From NCBI RefSeq assembly GCF_047496725.1, contig NC_132973.1:14624233-14688232 (forward strand): 64,000 nucleotides of DNA, given 5' to 3'. Each line of letters opens with the position of its first letter. The stretch's first letter is position 1. Of the stretch, positions 1 to 12,414 are shown in pieces. The position numbers and the translations under genes were made by a program. The notes below the pieces were generated by a model, which searched no databases, was not told the DNA's origin, and was given only the letters and a program-made list of their open reading frames with translations. The stretch comes from Anoplolepis gracilipes (Eukaryota; Arthropoda; Insecta; Hymenoptera; Formicidae).

Positions 1-283
1 TTTGTAGTGTAGTATTTAAATGTCAAGATTAAATTTAATATTAATATATTTGTTTGTATTCTTTATGTAAAAAAATAATAAGATGATTGAAATTGGTTAT
101 TTGATACATGTATTGTTCAATGAGAATGATTAATTGGGAAAAGTAGATATACAAACATCAAATAGCATGTTATTTTATATAATATGTATTATTTATGTAC
201 TAAGATATCTTCTATATGTTGAATAGATAAGCATTAAATTCAAAATAATCATTTTATATATGTTTCACATAATTAATCATATT
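1..283. other. 3' flank of OR1, no gene seen
   Basis: AT-rich sequence beyond the OR1 stop codon. I see no exon of the next array member here, so its promoter probably lies outside the window. Confidence 0.5.
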
Positions 284-3200
284 TTACATTATTAATGTCC
301 GTAGGAAGCTCAGATATGCTAGACTGGTTTTTAATACCTAAATAAATTATATCAAATCAATATTTTTTGAGCTATATAATTTGTTCCTTTCTTGAAATTT
401 TATTTAAATATCAAAGTTGCTAAATATAAAGGAATGAAATTTTTACTGTTATTATATAAAAATGAATAATAATTTTTAATAATTATTAATAATTTTTGTT
501 TCTCTTAAATTATTTTTGTAACATTATTTTTTTTTGTCATTATTATTTTATTTAAAATTTGAAGGTGTATATAGATTTTAAACTAGAGAATTATAATGCA
601 TAAATGTTATATTTAAAGTTCCTTACATTTCCAAAAGTTGATAATGATAGATCTACCATTCTACCAGCACTGATTTTTATAGGATGACTGGCCATGGCGA
701 TCATTAATATAAGGCTGCGAGCTGATTTTGGCGATAATTGATACCAATTTATCATATAGCATATATATCCAATTTGACTGCTCTGCAATATTAATCGCGA
801 ACAATTATTCAACATGCAGTCAAAATTAAGTGACATAATCAGAAAATAAAGATGTACCTTTTCCATAAGAAGCTCACCGATGTAGCATAATATATATACA
901 TTGAAACAGAATGAAACAAGGAGCAAAGAATAAGTCGCTAAACCAACTCTGTCATCTGCTTGCCAATCCTGTCAAATTGTAACAAATATAATTTTACAGG
1001 ATCTTTTAATAGTATTTTTTTAAGTGGCACATATTAGCGCACCAGTATACAGTAGTATTCGAGTAAACATATCGTGCATACAGAACTAGTGAATTCCACT
1101 AAACACACTTCTTGTAAAACTTCCTCTACAGTGGCTGCAAATCTGGAATAAGTTAGTTATTCTGTTTTGCATGGAGAAACTTGAATACATTATTCCATTT
1201 TTATTTTAAGATATATATGCATATTCAGTTATTATACATTATGTATAAATACATAGCATAAGCGGATATGTAATAACGCATGCTTGTTCTAACATGAAAC
1301 AGAATCGCCTACAGAGTGTATAGACTACTTGTTAAGACCACCTGTTGCATTTGCTTCTTTATTATATCCGTCATACAATAAAATGATAAGAATTAACTGG
1401 ACTATACAGGGTGTCTACTTCCAAGAAAAACATAGAAAACCGGGAATATTTAGGGATTTTTTTATATTTGGAAAGTCAGGGAAGTCTCATGGAATTTTAT
1501 TGAGATTCAGGGAATTTTTTCTAAAATTCTTTTTTTTTTAAACAATTTTCCTTTTCATCTTGTAAACAATCAGCCGTGTGTGTGAAACTGGCGTGCCATT
1601 TTGTAGAAACTCATTAAGTGTTAAGTTTTGATAAGATCAAACAAATAATTTTCTGATATTAAACAAAAAATGGCTCGAGACAAACTGATTATGAGACGTC
1701 AAGTTCACTGCATCTTGCTTTGTTCGTTAATGAATTTTTAGCATTTCTCATCAGATTTTAAGTGTTTGAAAATTCTATAATAGTTTTACAAAAAGTTCTT
1801 TGTGAAAATTATTAGAATATTAATTAAACGATTAAATCGTTCAAGATACCGAACATATAAGTATTGAGACGCTCGTATCTTTGTCTATAATAAATTAATT
1901 GTGCATATATACAGAAGGCGTCATTAATGTTTTTACAAATGAATTTATGCACATCCATGCACTTTACATTTTATATATACATGTATGGAAAACATGTGTT
2001 CCAATATGTGCATAAATTTATGTGTGAAGGCATTAATGACCCATTCTGTACAAACTATAAAAATGATAAATTATATATTTGCTCTATTATTTGTTAACGA
2101 TTATTTGTTTACATCAAAATATTTGAACAATTGTGCTATTCCATTGTAAAATAATAATCATACATATAAAACAATACTCGTATATAATATTTGTATATAA
2201 TATTCTATTCTTGATTAAAAATATCGCGCGTGATGTTCTGTATGTACATATGTTAATATATTCCACGATCACAAATATTATATATTCTAATTTTTATTAT
2301 TGTATTTTTTCCGTGTAGAGAAAAATTACTATTGTATTATGTCGTCGCGGAACAAAGAATATATTATAGAATATAATATAGATAATAAACACACACGATT
2401 ACGGACGATTTTCGGTCGAGAGTTGTTACACGCACAAAAACAGTCGCGCAGTAATGCGAGGCACGCATTCCATCCCCACCACACACGACCGCTATAGAAG
2501 TCACCTCTACTATGCGCAACACAGTCGAATGTAGAGTCGCAGTCGTACAATATCCGCGGAGCCGAATTGACAGTGAATCGGGACGAGTCGCGGTGGTCCT
2601 ACGTTGCCATTTTTGTCAATTTTAGGCAAATATCGCGTACATCGAAAGTGGATCAAGGTTTAAGTACGGGCCATAGTCTCAACAGATTTGTTCTGCACGC
2701 AATCGTCGCAACGCCAGGTTCACGCTGCATTTCACTTCTTCTTCGACAGTTTTTTTTTTAAATTTTTGCCAGATTTAAGCACTTGAAAATGCTGCAATAG
2801 TTCTACAAAAAGTTTTATGCGTAAAAATTATTAGAATATTATATTAGATAATTATATAAATTAAATTGCCCGAGACATTAGACGTGAATGAGATTCATGT
2901 TATACGGCGTTTCGATATTTATTTAATAAATATTTTATGAATATTCTAATAATTTTTATGCATATCTAGAACTTGTAGAATTGTTCAGAAAGTATAAATG
3001 ATTGCAGAACAACACAAAAAATAACACGAAATTTTATTCAAAGTCGATAGAACATTCGAAATATAATCAGCGTCTCATCTCATAATCAGTACTTGTATGT
3101 TTGGTGTCTTTTAATCTAATTTGTTTAATAAATATATTGTAATAGTTTTTATGCATAGAACTCTCTCTGAAAATTAAAAGTGATTATAAACTGACATGAA

Positions 3201-5520
3201 ATCTCATTAAAGTTGATAGAGTTATTGAAATAAGACCAATGTCTCTTCTTGATGTTTATACATTTATTTGACATTTCGGGCGATTTATTTTGTAATTTGT
3301 TTAATAAATATTCTAATAATTTTGATATATAGAATTCTTTCTCTCTCTAGAAATTAAAAGTGCAAGAAAATTGCAGAATAACGAAGAATAACACATCTCA
3401 TGAATCGATAGAATTATCGAAATATGATCAGCGTTTAATTTGACAATTTAATTTGTTTAATTAATATTCTAATAATTTTTACGCATAGACTTTTTTATAT
3501 AAGTATCGTGAAATTTTTAAGCGCTTAAAGTCTGATAAGAAATGGTTAAAAAATCGTCGGCAGATAAAGTGAGACAACGTGAACTTGGCATCTCAGTTTG
3601 TCCTGTATAAATAAATATATATATATTTTTTTATACTTAATGTTTTAACATAATATTGAATATGAAGTATATACTCTTTGTAACTTTTAAAGATAAATAA
3701 TGAAAATTTTATGTAAATGAAAAATTATCTTATGAAAGTTATTCAGTTTTTCTTTAGTACAGTTATAAATCCAACATTGAAACTTAAGAGCTCCTCCTAC
3801 TTATGAATGAAAAACATTAGAAAATGCACGTAATAAAAAAATTTATTTTAGAGAAAGTTGTATTAAAAAGTTTTGAAAATATTCTTTTTAACTTGGAATT
3901 TTGAACAAAATACCTGGAAAATCAAGGAATTTTTTTACAAGATTTGAGTAGACGCCCTGACTGTATCATTAAGGCAACAACTTTATTATATAGCTGTCAC
4001 TTTCATCGTAAAATTAAATTAGGAATAGTGATATCATGCTTTTACTAAACTATAATTACTTTATATTATTTAGTGTAAAACAGCACTGTATGAGAACTAA
4101 ATAGTATTATATAATACTATTTATATATTCAATAGTGTTATAATAATTCATAAATATCGTAAATTACATTTTTTATTATTTATAATTTAAACTACAAATT
4201 ATTAAATTTTTTATCTTTGATTTTAATTTTCTACTTGCGTTATTTTAAATAAGATTTTAATAAGTAAATTATTTTAAAGTAATTATTTTAAAATATTACC
4301 TTATTACTCGAACATGATTCTTCACGATGGCAGCAATTCGTTGATGAACATTCAAGCCTTGCTTAAATTTTTCACCGTCTAAAAGATCTTCCAATCGCGA
4401 TATAACCATTTGAATCTGTCCGCATGCGTGAGTAGCAAATAGAGCAGCTAATCCACATGCACCAGCTGTTACTGAATATATGGTGTATCCGCACATGCAA
4501 TGAGCTACATACACAATTTCATATATCGGGCTAATTTGAGAATGACGAAATTTACTATAAGTCGGATATACGAGTGGTCTGATGGTTTGATTGTTAAATT
4601 TATGCTCGATACAGAACGGTAGAATCATGTGATAAATGATGCCGGCAGCATACATAAAAGATGCGCCGATTATCGTTAAATTGCGACCGGTGGCAGCATA
4701 TTTCAACATCATTGTACGATCACTTCTAAACGTTACCTGTCACGTAGTAAGTTGCCATCAACTTGATTTATCGACAAATGAAAAATTACTACTAATTTTG
4801 TACTTATTAGCGATTATTTTTTTCTTTTTTATATCAAAAATTTAACTACATATTGTAGATAGAGAGAAAACTTTAATTTTTTTCGCCGTACATTCGATTT
4901 TTATTATTCACTATTATTATTTAAATATAACATCTACTCTATGTATTATAATAAATTGTATGAAATAAATATATCGTTTTTTGAACAATAGTAAAAAACA
5001 GAATTGTATAATCAGCTCGAAAGACTCAAACTATTTAAAAATCAATGTTATTTTACTCATGCATTTTTCTTGTTACTCAAATTATTTTTCAGTACTTTAT
5101 AATGAATTCTATACATTAATATAACATGTTATGTTAAGTATAAGTAACACTGACCTGCCACCAATCGCTCTTCACATATTCGATGCAACGCAGTATCTTA
5201 GGACGACGTATCGCTAGAATGCAATATTTCGTCATGGCGGTAAGACAAAATGCTAGTAAACCGAACAGTTTAAGTCTCATAGTGATATCTTTCTCATCAT
5301 AAACGATGTGCAGGGCGCAGGGCACTATCGCGAAGGTTAATGCGAGATTGCAAAGCGCAATCGCAATCTTAGATGTATGTTGTCCGATTCCCCGGATCGC
5401 TACTGGCCAAATGCCGAGCGAACCTAGAATCCAGTTATTCAGTTTGAAAACGTATCGAATATCTTGCTGATAACTAACGTTCTGTGATATCACGGATTCG
5501 TCACGGAGTGCACTTGTCAT
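284..5520 (-). CDS. Odorant receptor OR1 (6 exons, 407 aa)
   Basis: Exons in coding order: 5520-5155, 4736-4300, 1142-1043, 968-858, 782-627, 337-284. All junctions are GT-AG and rejoin in frame. It is a 7-TM ligand-binding odorant receptor expected in antennal neuron dendrites with Orco. Visible marks are an NQT sequon near residue 171, HACGQ late in exon 2, LCYIGELLME in exon 4, INWYQL and SAGRMVDL in exon 5, and a VLKTSLAYLSFLRT end. Exon 1 is split by a 418-bp intron after DWWQ, shared only with OR2. The next intron (1143-4299) is 3.2 kb and holds a transposon. The ATG at 5520 aligns with the OR2 start. Closest relative is OR2. The family call is firm; the ligand is unknown. Confidence 0.92.
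1407..3959. mobile_element. Non-autonomous DNA transposon, hAT-like ends, in OR1 intron
   Basis: The ends are inverted: CAGGGTGTCTACT at the left and AGTAGACGCCCTG at the right. Both edges continue into the GGAA.TTTAGGG-type subterminal sequence seen in some hAT-like elements. Flanking bases GACTATAC and GACTGTAT could be an 8-bp target duplication with two mismatches if the element is taken one base shorter at each end. No transposase is visible. The interior holds several direct and inverted copies of a module containing AAAATTATTAGAATATTA (near 1800, 2830, 2940, 3310, 3465). It also holds a GC-richer block at 2340-2760 and a nested hairpin element. The superfamily is an inference from the ends only. 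Confidence 0.72.
1912..2048. mobile_element. Nested 137-bp hairpin MITE
   Basis: The arms are inverted repeats: the left reads CAGAAGGCGTCATTAATG and continues to a shared TTTATGCACAT, and the right mirrors it ending CATTAATGACCCATTCTG. It is flanked by TA on both sides, consistent with a TA target duplication. It sits inside the larger element of the OR1 intron, so it inserted later. Confidence 0.7.
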
Positions 5521-6089
5521 GTTCGCAATGACAAGTTCGGTTTGAGACTAGACAAGACAGACGCGTCGGCATTGATTACAAGGTCATGCGCTTGCGCTTG
5601 CGTTGCAAACACCCTTTCTGACAGATCACATACATGCTATTAACTGAGAAGTGGTCATGCAAAGTATATTTCACTTCGACAGTTTTAAATGGACATTCGT
5701 CGTTCCGTTCAGTTTTCCGATATTAATTGTTTAAGAAATGAAACAAGGAAATTTAAACAACATTCTGATAAAATTTGGAAAAGTGTTTGTAGTTTTTTTT
5801 GTTTTTATTTAAATGTCAAAGTTAAATTACTTGTCAACACAAAGTAGAAAAAAATTAAAATTTTGTTTTTACAAAAATAAACATAGTTTAACAATTAATA
5901 AAAAAAAAGAAAATTAAAAATTAATAAAAGTAAGAAAGTAAGTAATTTGTGAATATCTTTTCTAGTAATATATGTACAAAAAAGATTAGTTTAGAAGAGA
6001 TAAATTATAAAATTCAAAATAATCGTTTTATATATCATATAAATTCTATATATTTCTTATATATGTCACATAATTCAATTATACAATAT
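5521..6089. other. OR1 upstream / OR2 downstream spacer
   Basis: Holds the OR1 promoter region, including the GC-rich box at 5586-5604, then AT-rich 3' flank of OR2. No other coding signal. Confidence 0.6.
5586..5604 (-). promoter_or_regulatory. GC-rich promoter box of OR1
   Basis: Plus strand ATGCGCTTGCGCTTGCG, on the coding strand two overlapping GCGCAAGCGC-type units, 66-84 bp upstream of the ATG. It belongs to the box shared by all genes in the array. Function is inferred from position and conservation. Confidence 0.5.
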
Positions 6090-8766
6090 TTACATTACTA
6101 AGGTCCGCAGGAAGCTCAGATATGCCACGCTAGTTTTTAATACCTAGAACAATTATATATTTGTAAAATTATATTTTTATAAAATAATATTGATCTTTTT
6201 TTAGCTGTAATTCTTTTGCAGTTGTATCTAAATATCAAAATTGCTAAATATGAATAAATGATTATTAAATTATTATGCAAAGAAGGTATAAAATAATGTT
6301 TAGAATATAAATTTATATAATTATCTTATTTTAAACTGAAAAAGATATAATTTCAGATAAAGACTATAATTTCAGATTATATATAATGCAAACTAGGATT
6401 ATATATAATGCGTAAATGTTATCTATAATGTCTCACACATACATTTCCAAAAGTTGTTAATGATAAATCTACCATTCTACCAGCAGTGATTTTTATGGGA
6501 TGGCTCGCCATAGCGATTATCAATATAAGATTACGAGCTGATTTTGGCGATAATTGATACCAATTAATCGTATAGCATATATATCCAATTTGACTGCTCT
6601 GCAATATTAATCGCGAACAATTGTTCAACATGCAGTCAAAATTAAATTACATAATCAGAAAATAAAGATGTGTACCTTTTCCATAAGAAGCTCACCAATG
6701 TAGCATAATATATATACATTGAAACAGAATGAAACAAGGAGCAAAGAATAAGTCACTAAACTAAGTTTATTATTTTGTTGCCAATCCTATTAAATTGTAT
6801 AAATAGGAAATATAATTTTCCATGGATTTTTTATATATAATTAATTATCATTTTTTATGTACATATTAACGCACCACTATACAATAGTATTCGAGCAAAC
6901 ATATCGTACATACAGAACTAGTGAACTCTACTAAACATACTTCTTGTAAAACTTCTTCCACAACAATCGCAAACCTGGAATAATTTACTCTAGTTTATAC
7001 GAAGATAGATAGATTGCTTCAATTATTCTTACTGATAACTCTATTTTTTCTCTTTCTTTCTTTCTTTTTCTTTCAACTGCTACACAGTATAACCACATAG
7101 TATATACCATTCACATACGATATATAATATCACACGCTTATAGTCTAAGCATTGTCTGACGTGAACTAGAACTATACTTAACGTATTGGAGGTTTCTTGA
7201 GACCACCTGTTGCGCATTTAATCATTTTGTTACGCTTAATATATAATACTATATAATAATAAAAATTAAGCAAATGATATGTACAAACTATTTTGCAATA
7301 ATGTTAACTTTTTTATTTTTTATTAGAACCGTTTTTTTTAAATTTTTATTTACTTATGTTATTTTTTTACTAAATTGACTTTGTTTACGACGACTTGTTA
7401 TAGAGTATATATAAGACTTATTAGTTTAATTTATTATTAAATATTTTCAAATATATATATATATGTATATATATAGTATATATTGTCTTATATGAATTAT
7501 AATTTAAGCTACAAGTTATCAAATTTTTTCCCTACAATTTTTTTGATTAGTGAATTATTACGAACATTAATAAGCTGTTATTAAAAATCTCTCTTACCTT
7601 ACTACTCGAACATGATCTTTCACGATGGCAGCGATTCGTTGATGAATTTTTGAGCTTTGCTTGAATCTTTCACCATGTAAAAGATCTTCTAATCTTAATA
7701 CAATCATTTCAATCTGGCCGCATGCATGAGTGGTAAATAAGGCGGCAAGTCCGCACGCACCGGCTGTCACCGAGTATATTGTATATCCGCACATGCAATG
7801 AGCTACATACACAATTTCATATACCGGACTAATCTGAGACTGGCGAAATTTACTGTAAACTGGATACACTAACGGTCTGACGGTTTGATTGTTGACTTTG
7901 TGCTCGGAAAAAAATGGAATCAAAATCATGTAATAAATGATGCCGCCGGTATACATGAATGATGCTCCGATAATCGTTAGATTGCGACCAATGGCAGCAT
8001 ACTTCAACATCACTTCGCGATCAGATCTGAATGTTACCTGTCACAATATTGTCAATAATTTTCTTTATCATTAGATAAGGAATTACTATTTACGAATTTA
8101 ACAATATAGCAATTGCCTTTCTCTTTATAAATCGTTGCTTTATTATACATACATAGAAATAGGAATTTAATTAATTGCACATTTTATTTCTTTACTTTAT
8201 AACATTAATGTAATAATTGTTACGTTGTGTAATAAAATTACACGAAATGGATGCATTTTTAATTAATAATAAGCATAACATATTCGAAAGATAAAATTAT
8301 TTATATGCATTGCTAATTGCGACTTTACGCATGAACTCAAGTTCTGTTTTTAATAATGTAATTATGAATTTTGCGCATTGACATTATACTTTATATTAAC
8401 GATAATACTAACCTGCCACCAGTCGCTCTTTATGTATTCGATGCAGCGCAGTATCTTAGGGCGACGTATCGCGAGGATGCAGTATTTCGTCATTGCGGTG
8501 AGACAGAAGGCCAAAAGACCGCATAGCTTCAATCTCATGATGACATCTTTTTCGTCGTAGACGATGTGCAAAGCGCACGGCACTAACGCGAAGCTAAACG
8601 CGAGATTGCAGAGCGCGATCGCAATCTTATACGCGTGTCGTCCGATACCGCGAATCGCGACTGGCCAGATGCCGATCGAGCCTAAAATCCAGTTGTTTAA
8701 ATTGAAAACATTCCGAATGTCTCGCCGATAGCTGGAGTCGTGATCAGAATCGTGTGCACTTGGCAT
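6090..8766 (-). CDS. Odorant receptor OR2 (6 exons, 404 aa)
   Basis: Exons: 8766-8413, 8037-7598, 6974-6875, 6786-6676, 6598-6443, 6143-6090. It is the sister of OR1, with the same extra intron (375 bp) after DWWQ and the same downstream intron positions, but without the transposon. It has an NQT sequon in the loop before VRPLVYP, HACGQ, FCFNVYILCYIGELLMEK in exon 4, and the end VLKTSVAYLSFLRTLVM. I chose the ATG at 8766 because it aligns with the OR1 start and lies 75 bp downstream of the GC box. An upstream in-frame ATG at 8856 would place the box inside coding sequence. Confidence 0.92.
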
Positions 8767-9626
8767 GTTCACAATGACAATGTTTGTTAAAAACTGCGCG
8801 AGTCGGATGCACATCATTGATTGCAAGGTCACTGGAGAGCATGCGCTTGCGCTCACTTCGTAGTAAATTCTTTTATCTGTGAACAGTCTGTCTGAATTGA
8901 TTGTATGCGATTAACGTTGTGTGATCTCAAATGTTAAAGCACTTATTGGTCGCAGAGGTAAACTAAAAAACTGATACAAAAAAAACATATTTATTATATA
9001 TTTGATATTTTCATTAAGAACGCAACTTTAAACGTATATAAGAGAAAAAATTTGTTGTAATATAAAGTAATAAAATAAAATGGCATTAAAAATTGTGTAA
9101 ATATGCATAATCATCGTACTTTTGATAAAGCACAGATAGAAGTATGCATGCGTTGGAAAATCGATTTTGTCAAAAGTAATATTGCAATTGCATTTTATTA
9201 TTGCAAGGAGGATTCTTTTGCAGTATTTCCTTGTATTTTTTGATTTTTATTTTAAATTAAATAACGATAAAATATAATTAGAAACAGCAAAATGATTTAT
9301 AAAAGAAAAAAGTCAATTATCTTTTATATATAATAATAAGTATTTATATTTAGAACTTAAAAAATTAAATTTAAAATGTTTTGTTAGAAAATATAATAAA
9401 CATATACATTGTCTGTCTTTTAATGGCATATAGATGTAAAAATGAAATGTCATTCGTAGAGTCTTCTTATTAATTTTAATATTGATATAAATATTTCGTA
9501 CATATTATTTGTGCATTAAATAATTTAACTTAATGTAACTTATTTTCACTTAAAAAAAAAATCTTTATTTATCATAGATTGATTTTTTCTCAAAAATGAT
9601 CTAACAATAAATTGCATATTTCGCAT
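8767..9626. other. OR2 upstream / OR3 downstream spacer
   Basis: Contains the OR2 GC box near 8841 and AT-rich sequence. No coding signal or repeat family recognised. Confidence 0.5.
8841..8852 (-). promoter_or_regulatory. GC-rich promoter box of OR2
   Basis: Plus strand ATGCGCTTGCGC (coding strand GCGCAAGCGCAT), 75-86 bp upstream of the chosen ATG. It is nearly the same position and sequence as in OR1. Confidence 0.5.
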
Positions 9627-11518
9627 TTATCGAACGGCAGTTCGAAGCAAATTCAAATATGCGACTGAAGTTTTTAGAACCTATAAAATGTAATATCAAA
9701 AATATTATTGTATTAATATCAAAATACATCGACTCTAAATTTTATTTGCTCGGATTTAATCATTCACTTGTTATTGTTAGAAAGCATTAATTATGTTTTT
9801 GTTTTAAGCATAATGTGTGTGTGTCTGTGATATGAAAAAAGATTGCGTACTTACATTACCAAAATTAGTAAAGGAAAGACTTATTAATCTTCCAGCAGTA
9901 ATTTGTGTCGGATGACGAGATATCGTAATCATTAACATGAGATCAAGAGCGATTTTTCCCGGCAAATTATACCATTCGATCTTGTACGAAGTATGCCCAA
10001 CTTTGCTGCACTATATATCTAACTTTATTTATTTAATTATGAAAATTACATGAAGATTGTATATTATTTAAATGTGTATGTAAAATCAACTAATAGTAAA
10101 TTTTATAATAATTTTTATTACAAAATTAGCCTAATGAAATCAATTGGATATAAAAAAATGTAAATGTAAACAAACCTGCTCCATTAATAGTTCACCGATA
10201 TAGCAGAATATAAAGATGTTAAAGACGAATGAAATAAATAGAAAAAAGTACGTGAAGATTGCTATACGATCACTATTGTTCCATTCCTGTGAATATGATG
10301 TAGTATCGATTTATATATTCATGTATTATATATCATATCAAAGAATATTGAAGAGGCAGTAACTAAAAATTTTGGCATTATTTTTGAAACGTAACTTTTT
10401 CAAATATATAAAATTACCGTTATCAGACAATATTCTATAAAGCACATTATCAATGTCGTTCCCACCAGCTCGATAAGGCATATTTCACGTAAAGTATCCT
10501 CGATGCTGGCTGAAAATCTATAAGATTTTAATCTAATTTCTTATTTTAATGGAGATAACTCGACCCAATTTTTTATCGATTATAAATATTTTTGACAAAT
10601 TTTTGAGTGCATAACTTTTGAATAAACTATAAATTGTATTTTTTCATATAGATGTCATCGAAATGTACATGTAAATCTCTTCTGAAGCTGCAACAGGTAG
10701 CAAGACTTAGGAAGTACTTACTTTAATGTTCGCACGTGATGTTGCACAATAATCGCCATACATTGTTCAAACTTTTTGCGACTGCATTCCTTCTCGACAA
10801 GGTTTTTCACGCGAGCTAACACGATATTGACCTGGCCACATGCGTGAGCCACGAACATGGTCGCTAAACAGCAAACCGACGTAGTAATGTTAAACATAAC
10901 GATGCCCGTGAAGCATTGTAAGCAAAAAGTGAACACGTAAACTGGCATTAATTGTAAGTTGAACAAGATATCAAAGCCGAGATAGGCCATTGGTCGGACA
11001 GTGATGTTCTGTTCGTTATCAGGTGCTTGTGATAGAAACGGCATTATCGTGTTGTAAGAGACGCCACCGCAATACATGAACACTATACAAAATTTGGATA
11101 ACAAGTGGCCCTTTTCCGCGTCTCTTAACATAATTTCTCGATGGTTTTCCTCCTTAACCATGCGCCAATCTTTAGCGAGAATATTAATGCATCGTCGAAA
11201 GCTCTTATGACGTATTATCAGGAAAAAATATTTCAGCATACAGAAGAACACATAACCCAGCGGGCCTAACATCTTCATTTTTTCGTCCATTACACTTCGG
11301 TCCGTAAAGGTGTATATGCTTGTTAGTATCAGGAATAAACTGAGCACAGTCCAGCACAATGCAAACGAAAATATTGCCAAGATTTTCTCGATTTTCGTGG
11401 TATCCGGATATATTAGCGGCCAGATACCAAGAACTCGCAATAGCCATCGATTCCATATCAATGTGTCGATTACGTCTTTCTTATAGTTGGCATTGGGCCA
11501 TATCAGCATCTTGCCCAT
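9627..11518 (-). CDS. Odorant receptor OR3 (5 exons, 405 aa)
   Basis: Exons: 11518-10722, 10517-10418, 10286-10176, 10010-9855, 9680-9627. Exon 1 is uninterrupted across the OR1/OR2 intron site (DWRMVKEE). It ends HHVRTLK with donor GTAAGT, and the split codon is AA|A. It has an NIT sequon before VRPMAYLG and HACGQ near the end of exon 1. Exon 3 carries FNIFIFCYIGELLMEQ, exon 4 IEWYNLPGK, and the end is VLKTSVAYLNLLRTAVR. It is divergent from its neighbours and forms its own lineage here. Confidence 0.92.
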
Positions 11519-12414
11519 GCTGCCGTGCCGAAGGCGTATAAATGACTGAGAGCATCTTATTGATTACAGTGACAGTAGAAAATTTGCGCATGACCGTCGC
11601 AAATACAATGCAATATTTTCAACTATACTATAACAAGAGAGAAGGATTGTATGTGCTTGAAAAATCGATTTTGTCAGAGAGATGTATAAGCTTTAGTTAT
11701 GTGTTTTCACTTGTAACGATGATAGCTTTGCATCGCAAAAATAATTGTATTATTTTAAATCGTTGAATATTTTTTGATTGCAAAGTAAAGCATATGATTT
11801 TGCTTTAAAAAAAGTAAAAAATTGCAGCCATATGTGCTAGTGTCTTAACTTTCTTTATTTAAACTAGTTAAATACTTTTTATATAGTTAAGAATATGACA
11901 TAAGAATTGAATGCATTTTGTGTGGGCAAAGATATTTATAAAAAGATATATATGTATATGAAAGATATTTGATGGATAATATATATATATATATATTATT
12001 TTATTAATAATAATTATTTTTTTTCTCTTTAGCACATATGCAATAAAAAAAATATAATAAATGTTAATATTTATAATTAATTTAAAAAATATAATATAAT
12101 AAATATTAATATTTATAATTAACAAAAAAAAATATATATATATATAACAAAAATTTAAATAATATACATAATATATAATTTATAATATATAATATTTTTA
12201 TTTTGTAATTATTTGAAAAGTAAATTTAAATAAATATACTATCGATGCTTTACGTGCGTATACTGAAAGAACAAGAAAAGTCTTTGTTATAAAAGTAGCA
12301 ATATATGAAACTTATTTTAATATATATGTATATGTTGTTTTTAAAAAGAAGAAAAATTATATATATATATAAAATTAATTATGTTTTTAGCGCAGAGAAA
12401 TAGTTTGAATTCAG
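11519..12414. other. OR3 upstream spacer, AT-rich
   Basis: Holds the OR3 GC box at 11583-11592. The rest is extremely AT-rich with short TA runs near 11980 and 12130. No gene seen. Confidence 0.5.
11583..11592 (-). promoter_or_regulatory. GC-rich promoter box of OR3
   Basis: TTTGCGCATG on the plus strand, 65-74 bp upstream of the ATG; a shorter version of the shared box. Confidence 0.4.

Noticed and set aside
2300..2761. Small frames in the GC-richer transposon block
   Set aside because: No domain, no splice context and overlapping frames on both strands; treated as element interior.
4296..5520. OR1 and OR2 as two genes each, split at the DWWQ site
   Set aside because: Donor and acceptor at 5155/4736 (and 8413/8037) rejoin in frame and align across the junction with uninterrupted exon 1 of other ORs.
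8362..8856. OR2 start at the upstream ATG 8856
   Set aside because: It would place the GC promoter box inside coding sequence, and OR1 shows no matching extension.
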